64,000 nucleotides of DNA from Asaia bogorensis (GTDB taxonomy: Bacteria > Pseudomonadota > Alphaproteobacteria > Acetobacterales > Acetobacteraceae): the NCBI GenBank assembly GCA_945897825.1, contig CAMDGX010000006.1:1-64000 (forward strand). Reading direction: 5' to 3'. The position numbers and the translations under genes are program-made. Positions 58,607 through 64,000 of this stretch are shown here, piece after piece (the first letter of the stretch is position 1; every line of letters starts with the position of its first letter). The notes under the pieces are model-generated. The model was given only the letters and a program-made list of their open reading frames with translations, did not search any database and was not told where the DNA came from.

Positions 58607-59291
58607 ATGCCTCCGGCAACGCAATCTCCGGCGTTTCCAGCGCGCGGCAATCGGGCGCGAAGGAGAGCTTCGCGCCGGTACGAGCCTGCAGCACCTCGCG
58701 CGAGATGCCGGGCAGGATCTCGTGCACCAGGAACCCGTCTTCCGTCACCGACAGCACGGCGATGTCGGTATAGATTCGCTTCACGCACCGCACGGCGGTA
58801 AGCGGCAGGGTGCAGGCCTCGAGCAGCCTTGGCGCGCCTTTGCGGGTGTTGTGCTCCATCATCACCCACACCGCGCGCGCGCTGGCGGCGAGGTCCATGG
58901 CGCCGCCGACCAGCGGGCCCTTGTCGGGGATGCGGTTGTCCCAGTTGGCCAGGTCGCCGTTGCTGGCGACTTCGAATGCACCGAGAATGGTCACGTCGAT
59001 ATGCCCGCCGCGGATCATCGCGAAGGAATTGGCGGAATCGATGATGGTGGCCCCGGCGCGCAGCGTCACCCGGCGGCTGCCGGCGTCGACGAGGTCGGGA
59101 TCGGCGGCGTTGGCCGAGGCGAGCGGGCCGACGCCGATGATGCCGTTCTCCGACTGCACCACCACGTCGTAGTCGTGCGGCACGTAGTCCGAGACGCCCA
59201 CGGGCATGCCGAGGCCGAGGTTCACCACGGTGCCGTCCTCGATGTCCTGCCCCACGCGCCAGGCCATCTGCAACCGGTTCAACGGCTTCAT
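58605..59291 (-). CDS. 3-oxoacid CoA-transferase-type subunit B
   Basis: A 228-residue beta subunit of a family I CoA-transferase. The catalytic Glu is in QSENGIIGVGP near residue 47, with GMPVGVSDYVP before it and GAMDLAASARAVWVMMEH as the conserved core. It moves CoA between a 3-oxoacid (or adipyl-type acid) and succinate or a similar donor. It lies 3 bases downstream of subunit A. The acid specificity (SCOT, PcaIJ or other) is not resolvable here. Confidence 0.92.
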   Translation of the reverse strand: MKPLNRLQMAWRVGQDIEDGTVVNLGLGMPVGVSDYVPHDYDVVVQSENGIIGVGPLASANAADPDLVDAGSRRVTLRAGATIIDSANSFAMIRGGHIDVTILGAFEVASNGDLANWDNRIPDKGPLVGGAMDLAASARAVWVMMEHNTRKGAPRLLEACTLPLTAVRCVKRIYTDIAVLSVTEDGFLVHEILPGISREVLQARTGAKLSFAPDCRALETPEIALPEA

Positions 59292-59294
59292 TGC

Positions 59295-59969
59295 TCAGCC
59301 CCCTGCCACGAAGATTCGGTCCACGAACACGCCGGAAAGCTGCACCTGCTCGGGCGGGATCGGCGCGTCGCTGAAGGCGCGCACCTCGGCCACCACCAGC
59401 TTCGAGGCGGTGGCCATGGCCGGGCCGAAATTCATCTGGGCGTGGCGGAAGGTGAGGTTGCCCCAGCGGTCGGCGGTATCGGCACGGATCAGCGCGGCAT
59501 CGCCGGCGATGGCTTGCTCCAGCACGTAGTCGCGCCCGCCGAAGTTGCGCGTTTCCTTGCCGGCGGCCAGCTCGGTGCCGTAGCCGGTGGGGGTGAAATA
59601 GGCCGGGATGCCGGCGCCGGCGGCGCGGATGCTTTCGACGAAGGTGCCTTGCGGCAGCACCTCCAGCTCGATCTTGCCCTCGCGGTAGAGGAGTTCGAAG
59701 GCGGAAAGGGCGGACTTGTCGTGGCCGCGGGCGGCGGAGCAGATGACCTTGCGCACCAGGCCGGCGGCGATCAGCTCGTGGGTGTTGGACAGGCGGTGGG
59801 TGGCGGAGTTGACCACCAGCGTCAGGTCGCGCGGCGCGAGGTCGCGAAGGGCGGCGACCAGCCTGTTGGCGAAGCCGGCACCCGCGAAACCGGAGAGCAT
59901 GATGGTCGACCCGTCGGTGATTCCGGCGACAGCTTCGTCCGCCGTCGTTCTGCGCTTCTCGATCGCCAC
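59295..59969 (-). CDS. 3-oxoacid CoA-transferase-type subunit A
   Basis: A 224-residue alpha subunit. The CoA-binding glycine loop is GFAGAGFANRLVAAL, and the block FTPTGYGTELAAGKETR is typical. The start is GTG 59969, preceded by GGGGGAG at good spacing. With subunit B it forms a degradation-type CoA-transferase, in line with the acyl-CoA dehydrogenase and enoyl-CoA hydratase genes of the window. Divergent from the GST gene. Confidence 0.92.
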   Translation of the reverse strand: MAIEKRRTTADEAVAGITDGSTIMLSGFAGAGFANRLVAALRDLAPRDLTLVVNSATHRLSNTHELIAAGLVRKVICSAARGHDKSALSAFELLYREGKIELEVLPQGTFVESIRAAGAGIPAYFTPTGYGTELAAGKETRNFGGRDYVLEQAIAGDAALIRADTADRWGNLTFRHAQMNFGPAMATASKLVVAEVRAFSDAPIPPEQVQLSGVFVDRIFVAGG

Positions 59970-60050
59970 GCCTGTCTCCCCCGTGCAGCCGGCGCGGAGT
60001 CTAGGCGAGGGTGAGGCGCGATGCCAACATGGCGCGATGGAGGACATCGC

Positions 60051-60680
60051 ATGAACGCTTCGGATCGGATGGTGCTGCACTGGTCGCCGCGCTCGCCCTA
60101 TGTGCGCAAGGTGGTGATCGCGGCCCACGAGCTTGGCCTCGCGGGGCGGATCGACCAGGTGCGCACGGTGGTCGGCGGCACCGATCCGCATCCCGAGCTG
60201 ATGCGCGAGAACCCGCTGGGTAAGATCCCGACGCTGGTGCTGGCCGACGGGACGATCATCTACGACAGCCCCTTGGTGTGCGAGGCGCTGGACCGGATGG
60301 CCGGCGGATCGCTGTTCCCCGCCGAGTGGGGCGCTCGGCTGGTGGCGCTGCGCTGGCAGGCACTGGGCAGCGGGATGCTCGACATTTCGCTGCTGCGGCT
60401 GACCGAGCGCAACAAACCCGAGGCGATGCGCTCCGGACCGCATGAGGCGCTGTGGAAGGGCAAGATCGACTGTTGCGTTGACGCATTGGAGCACGAGGCC
60501 GGGGCGCTGGCGGCAACGCAGTTCAACATCGGCCACATCGCGATCGGCGTGGCGCTCGGCTATCTCGATTTCCGTTTCGCCGCCGAGGCGTGGCGCACGG
60601 GGCATCCGCAGCTTGCCGCCTGGCACGCGACGTTCAATGCGCGGCCCTCGGTTGCCGCCAACATGCCGCAAGAGGGCTAG
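60051..60680 (+). CDS. Glutathione S-transferase family protein
   Basis: A 209-residue GST. The thioredoxin-like N-domain has WSPRSPYVRKVVIAAHELGL (Ser near residue 13 is the likely thiol-activating residue), the cis-Pro block GKIPTLVLADG and YDSPLVCEALD as the glutathione-binding Asp-Ser pair. The C-domain has NIGHIAIGVALGYLDFR. ATG 60051 follows GGAGG. The MBL gene starts 4 bases after its stop, so both are likely in one operon; a glyoxalase-like or detoxifying role is possible. Confidence 0.88.
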   Translation: MNASDRMVLHWSPRSPYVRKVVIAAHELGLAGRIDQVRTVVGGTDPHPELMRENPLGKIPTLVLADGTIIYDSPLVCEALDRMAGGSLFPAEWGARLVALRWQALGSGMLDISLLRLTERNKPEAMRSGPHEALWKGKIDCCVDALEHEAGALAATQFNIGHIAIGVALGYLDFRFAAEAWRTGHPQLAAWHATFNARPSVAANMPQEG

Positions 60681-60684
60681 GACC

Positions 60685-61578
60685 ATGCTGCAGTCGCGCA
60701 TGATCGGCGATGCGAAGGTGACGCGGGTGCTGGAGTATTCCGGCCCCACCCATGCGCCGGAGTTCCTGTTCCCGGAGATCGCCAAGGCCGAGCGCGATGC
60801 CGGCATTGCGGCACAGGCGCACTGGATGGCGCCGCACCATTATGTTCCGGCCATGGACAGGTTCATCGTCACCATCCAGGTCTGGGTGGTGCATGCGGGC
60901 GGCAATGTCATCCTGATCGACACCGGCGTGGGCAACTTCAAGAACCGTGCCGCTCCGCGCATGAACCAGCTCAACACGCTGCTGCTGCCCTGGCTGGAGG
61001 CCGCCGGCGCCGGGCCGGAGCAGGTGACGCATGTGGTCCATACCCACCTGCACACCGACCACGTCGGCAACAACACGGTGCTGCAGGACGGGCGCTGGGT
61101 GCCGACTTTTCCGCGCGCGCAATACTTGTTCCCCAGACAAGAGTTCGATTTCTGGAAGGCCGAGTACGACCGCGGCGACACCATGGTCCAGGCCGGCTCC
61201 TTCGCCGATTCGGTGCTGCCGATCCTGGAAGCCGGGCTCGGCGCGTTCTACGACGGCAGCCGCGAGCTTGCCGGCTGCCTCGCGCCGGAGCCGGTGTTCG
61301 GCCATGCGCCGGGGATGTTCTCGCTGCGGCTGCGCTCGGGGGGCGAGGAGGGGATGTTCACGACCGACACGATGCACTCGCCGATCCAGGTCGCCTATCC
61401 GCACTGGAACGACCGCTATGTTCTGGATGCCGGCATGGCGAAGGAGGCGCGGGCGCGCACGCTGGAGAACGCCGCGCAGCGCGGGGCGCTGATCATGCCG
61501 TTCCATTTCGGCGCGCCCTATTGCGGCCACGTGCGGCGGCAGGGCGGCGGGTATGCGTTCGAACCTGCTGGATGGTGA
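60685..61578 (+). CDS. MBL-fold metallohydrolase
   Basis: A 297-residue metallo-beta-lactamase-fold hydrolase. The zinc motif is HTHLHTDHVGN near residue 118, and TTDTMHSP supplies the bridging Asp further on. A further His lies in FHFGAPYCGH. It resembles the lactonase/methyl-parathion-hydrolase-like branch by length and layout, without a signal peptide. Likely substrates are lactones or esters. ATG 60685 is preceded by TAGGA. Confidence 0.87.
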   Translation: MLQSRMIGDAKVTRVLEYSGPTHAPEFLFPEIAKAERDAGIAAQAHWMAPHHYVPAMDRFIVTIQVWVVHAGGNVILIDTGVGNFKNRAAPRMNQLNTLLLPWLEAAGAGPEQVTHVVHTHLHTDHVGNNTVLQDGRWVPTFPRAQYLFPRQEFDFWKAEYDRGDTMVQAGSFADSVLPILEAGLGAFYDGSRELAGCLAPEPVFGHAPGMFSLRLRSGGEEGMFTTDTMHSPIQVAYPHWNDRYVLDAGMAKEARARTLENAAQRGALIMPFHFGAPYCGHVRRQGGGYAFEPAGW

Positions 61579-61662
61579 TCGGCGCGATCCGCTGCATCGG
61601 GCAGATGAATGCATGACGGCGCGTGGGATTATCCACAACTTGCAGTCATTTGCTCGACTCGA

Positions 61663-61691
61663 TTGACAGGGACGTGCTGCGTCTGATTGAT
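61663..61691 (+). promoter_or_regulatory. Candidate sigma-70-type promoter of the M23 peptidase gene
   Basis: A perfect TTGACA at 61663-61668 is followed after 17 bases by ATTGAT at 61686-61691, a weak -10 match. Transcription would begin about 20 bases before the ATG at 61717, which agrees with that start choice. A lone TTATCCACA (DnaA-box sequence) lies 26 bases further upstream at 61629-61637. Confidence 0.4.
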
Positions 61692-61716
61692 GGCCTCCTG
61701 GATTCTGGGGGCTCGG

Positions 61717-62958
61717 ATGCCGCGCGGATTGATTGCTCGACTGTATCGGATTGGCGCTTTGGCAGCGCTTGCCCTCGGCGCCATGCCGGCGCATGCGGAC
61801 CCATCCTTGCAGGAGCAGGCCCTGCAGGAGCGGGTCATGGTGGTGCGGCCGGGGGACACGCTCGCCGGCATTCTGCTGGGCGCGGGCATCGACCGGGCGG
61901 TGGTGCATGGCGTCGTGGGCGCGACGGCCACACTCTTTCCGCCGAGATCGCTGCGGCAGGGCCAGGAGGTCGCGGTCACGCTCGATGCCGCGCGCGACGA
62001 CGCGCTGGTGGCCATGGAGGTGAATGCCGCCCCCGGGCGCACCATCCGCGCCAGGCTTGACGGGGAGCGCTGGCACGCCGAGGAGGTGATCGCGCCGCAG
62101 CAGCGCATGCTGGCGGTCGCGGCGGGCTCGATCGATGGCGGGCTGTTTCCCGCCGCCGTGGCCGCCGGACTGCCGCCGGGCCTGGCGCTGGCCGTGGTGC
62201 GGATGATGGGCCACCAGGTGGATTTCCAGCGCGATATCCAGCCCGGCGACAACTTCGCCATCCTGTTCGAGCGCTTCCGCGACACCGAGGGCGGGCTGCT
62301 CGGCCATGGGCGGGTGCTGCATGTCGAGCTGGAATTGTCGGGGCGGCGCCTAGCCTATTGGCGCCACGAAGGCCGCGACGGCAGCGCGGATTGGTATGAC
62401 GAGCAGGGCAACAGCCTGCGCCGGACCTTCCTGCGCACGCCGCTGGACGGGGCGCGCATCTCGTCGGGCTTCGGGCCGCGCAACCACCCCGTGCTCGGCT
62501 TCAACCGTTTCCATCGCGGCACGGATTTCGCGGCACCCTCCGGCACGCCGGTCTATGCCGCGGCGAATGGCACCGTGCTGTCGGCGCGGCACGAGGGCGA
62601 CTACGGGCGCATCGTGCGGCTGCGCCATGCGGCGGGGACCGAGACGCGCTATGCGCATCTGTCGCGCTTCGCCCGCGGCATCGGGCCGCGCAAGGCGGTG
62701 CGGCAGGGCGACGTGATCGGCTACGTGGGCTCGACCGGGCTGTCGACCGGGCCGCACCTGCACTACGAGGTTGTGATCGCCGGGCGGGCGGTGAACCCGG
62801 CGCAGCACGTGTCGCGGCCGGTGCGGCTGGCTGGGCGGGAGCAGATGGCGTTCCAGGCAGCGCGGCGGGCGCTGGCGCTGTATGCCGCGCGGCTCGCGGG
62901 GGAGGCGGAGATTGCGATGGCGGAGCCGGATGGCGGGGTCCAGATGATTCGAAGGTAA
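61717..62958 (+). CDS. M23 family peptidoglycan endopeptidase, exported
   Basis: A 413-residue envelope protein. Signal peptide MPRGLIARLYRIGALAALAL ends at PAHA. An OapA/LysM-like domain follows (VVRPGDTLAGILLGAGI), then a middle beta domain, and the zinc peptidase domain at about residues 255-360 with HRGTDFAAPSGTPVYAA and GPHLHYEV. It cleaves peptidoglycan cross-links in the MepM/NlpD style. ATG 61717 is preferred over 61690, which would fall inside the candidate -10 box and lacks a ribosome site. Single gene ending in repeat copy 5. Confidence 0.9.
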   Translation: MPRGLIARLYRIGALAALALGAMPAHADPSLQEQALQERVMVVRPGDTLAGILLGAGIDRAVVHGVVGATATLFPPRSLRQGQEVAVTLDAARDDALVAMEVNAAPGRTIRARLDGERWHAEEVIAPQQRMLAVAAGSIDGGLFPAAVAAGLPPGLALAVVRMMGHQVDFQRDIQPGDNFAILFERFRDTEGGLLGHGRVLHVELELSGRRLAYWRHEGRDGSADWYDEQGNSLRRTFLRTPLDGARISSGFGPRNHPVLGFNRFHRGTDFAAPSGTPVYAAANGTVLSARHEGDYGRIVRLRHAAGTETRYAHLSRFARGIGPRKAVRQGDVIGYVGSTGLSTGPHLHYEVVIAGRAVNPAQHVSRPVRLAGREQMAFQAARRALALYAARLAGEAEIAMAEPDGGVQMIRR

Positions 62959-63078
62959 GGCAGGATTCTTCTTTTTGTGAACAAAAAGAAGCAAAAAAAC
63001 TTTATCCATGGCGCCGGGCAAAATGGATAAAGTCTTTTTGCTTCTTTTTGTTCAGAAAAAGAAGGTCTTGCTTGCTAG
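62959..63078. repeat. Compound palindromic intergenic element, copy 5 (short form)
   Basis: Left hairpin 62968-62991 (CTTCTTTTTGT arms, loop GA) and right hairpin 63041-63064 (one arm mismatch). The inner arms ACTTTATCCAT and ATGGATAAAGT pair perfectly around a short GC loop, preceded by an A-tract and followed by CTTTTTG. This is the most compact copy and the clearest bidirectional-terminator shape. It lies between convergent genes, and its right edge reaches the stop of the acyl-CoA dehydrogenase gene. Confidence 0.88.
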
Positions 63079-64000
63079 CTCGGTAGCGCGAGCACGTTCT
63101 TGGCCAGGACGTTGCGTTGGATTTCGTTGCTGCCGCCGTAGATCGAGCTGGGGCGGGACTGGATGAACTGGCCTTGCGGGTTCAGTTCGCGGTTGCCGCC
63201 GATCGGCTCCAGCAGGCCGGTGTTCTCGCCGGCGATCTCGACCATCGCCTCGGTGATGCGCTGGTAGAGCTCGGTCTGGTTGACCTTGAGCATCGACACA
63301 TCGGGGCCAAGCTGCTCGCCGCGGCGGACCTTCTCGGCGAAGGTTTCATACAGCGCCTTGTGGTCCTCGAGGTCCATGCGCAGGCGGGTGTAGCGGTCGA
63401 CGAACTGCGGGTCGTCCTCCAGGCCCATGTGCTCGGCGAGCAGCTTGAGGCGCTGCAGCGCGTAGCCGGACTGGCGGGGGGAACCGATGCCGATGCGCTC
63501 GAAGCTGAGCAGGTTCTTGGCCATCGTCCAGCCCTTGTCGATGGCGCCGACAATCTGGCCCTTGGGCACGCGGACATTGTCGAAGAACACCTCGCAGAAC
63601 TCGTCGCCCATGTCGAGGTTGCGGATCGGGCGGACGGTGATGCCGGGGGAATTCATCTCGACGAGCAGGAAGGAGATGCCCTCCTGCTTCTTCGCGTTCT
63701 TGTTGGTGCGGACGAGGAGGAAGATCCAGTTGGCGTCCATGGCCAGCGACGTCCAGATCTTCTGGCCGTTGACGACCCAGTGCTCGCCGTCGAGCACCGC
63801 CTCGGTGCGCAAATTGGCGAGGTCGGAGCCGGCATTCGGCTCGCTGTAGCCCTGGCACCAGATATGCTCGCCGGCGATGATCTTGGGTAGGAAGTGAGCG
63901 CGCTGTTCGTCTGTTCCGAAGCGGATCAGCAGCGGGCCGATCATCGTCATGCCCATGTCGTTGAGGCGGGTGCAGCCGTGGCGCTGGAATTCCTCCAGCA
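63075..64000 (-). CDS. Acyl-CoA dehydrogenase, 5' part beyond the window
   Basis: The C-terminal 308 residues of an acyl-CoA dehydrogenase; the frame stays open through base 64000, so the start lies outside. Visible are the FAD/substrate block QGYSEPNAGSDLANLRTEA, KIWTSLA, FDNVRVPKGQIVG, and the C-terminal RPSSIYGGSNEIQRNVLAKNVL. The catalytic Glu typical of short-chain enzymes is not evident in the final block (YGGSNEIQR carries Gly-Gly-Ser), as in several long-chain or specialised members. Catalyses alpha,beta-dehydrogenation of an acyl-CoA. Ends next to repeat copy 5. Confidence 0.92.
   Translation of the reverse strand, partial: LEEFQRHGCTRLNDMGMTMIGPLLIRFGTDEQRAHFLPKIIAGEHIWCQGYSEPNAGSDLANLRTEAVLDGEHWVVNGQKIWTSLAMDANWIFLLVRTNKNAKKQEGISFLLVEMNSPGITVRPIRNLDMGDEFCEVFFDNVRVPKGQIVGAIDKGWTMAKNLLSFERIGIGSPRQSGYALQRLKLLAEHMGLEDDPQFVDRYTRLRMDLEDHKALYETFAEKVRRGEQLGPDVSMLKVNQTELYQRITEAMVEIAGENTGLLEPIGGNRELNPQGQFIQSRPSSIYGGSNEIQRNVLAKNVLALPS

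Noticed and set aside
61629-61637. TTATCCACA, a perfect DnaA-box sequence, as a sign of a replication origin
   Set aside because: It is a single box without a cluster, AT-rich unwinding region, dnaA, dnaN, parA or repA nearby.

Overview
The window reads as chromosomal DNA of a high-GC alphaproteobacterium, most plausibly Acetobacteraceae (Rhodospirillales/Acetobacterales). The reasons are the very GC-rich coding DNA, Tat-type leaders on periplasmic binding proteins, a phn transporter behind a Pho-box-like site, CoxD/CoxE-type maturation genes, a PEP-CTERM protein and dense ABC-transporter content. The taxon is inferred; there is no rRNA or marker gene here to fix it. About 56 protein genes and one tRNA can be supported. 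I see no prophage, transposase or CRISPR array.

Layout. 0-8.1 kb: intradiol dioxygenase, a PhyH plus two-subunit molybdenum hydroxylase operon, D-2-hydroxyacid dehydrogenase, SGNH-type esterase, OsmC protein and DUF3108 protein. 8.2 kb: tRNA-Val(CAC). 8.3-10.2 kb: a partner-switching module (HATPase kinase, STAS protein, FHA-PP2C phosphatase). 10.4-13.5 kb: M20 peptidase, DehI-like protein, SDR. 13.5-17.2 kb: phnC-phnD-phnE-phnE behind a candidate Pho box. 17.2-21.6 kb: hydroxyisobutyrate-dehydrogenase-type enzyme, amidase, a small paralogous unknown, RidA, enoyl-CoA hydratase. 21.8-26.0 kb: cytoplasmic molybdopterin oxidoreductase overlapping a hybrid PAS histidine kinase. 26.1-31.4 kb: five-gene peptide-type ABC operon. 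31.7 kb: PEP-CTERM protein. 32.5-34.9 kb: CoxE/CoxD pair. 35.1-40.6 kb: second peptide-type ABC operon. 40.8-44.6 kb: third, divergent one without a binding protein and with degenerate ATPases. 44.9-48.1 kb: sugar-type ABC system without an ATPase. 48.6-54.0 kb: fourth peptide-type operon, a paralogue of the one at 26 kb. 54.3-64 kb: second small paralogue, M20 amidohydrolase, carboxymuconolactone-decarboxylase-like protein, alpha/beta hydrolase, DUF1194 protein, CoA-transferase A/B, GST, MBL hydrolase, M23 peptidase and the 3' part of an acyl-CoA dehydrogenase.

Overall logic. Much of the window is uptake (four peptide/opine-type, one phosphonate-type and one sugar-type ABC system) interleaved with hydrolases, dehydrogenases and CoA-ester enzymes, as expected of a soil or water heterotroph scavenging mixed organic compounds. 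Genes within operons overlap by 1-4 bases almost everywhere.

Most unusual signals. (1) Five copies of a compound palindromic intergenic element (about 660, 21640, 54020, 58480 and 62970), each an inner A-tract/stem/T-tract hairpin bracketed by two 22-24 nt A/T-rich hairpins whose arms vary together. (2) Two paralogous small proteins (20.0 and 54.3 kb) with a conserved N-terminal helix, a Pro hinge and unrelated Arg/Pro-rich tails. (3) A peptide-type ABC system whose two ATPases lack complementary catalytic residues.
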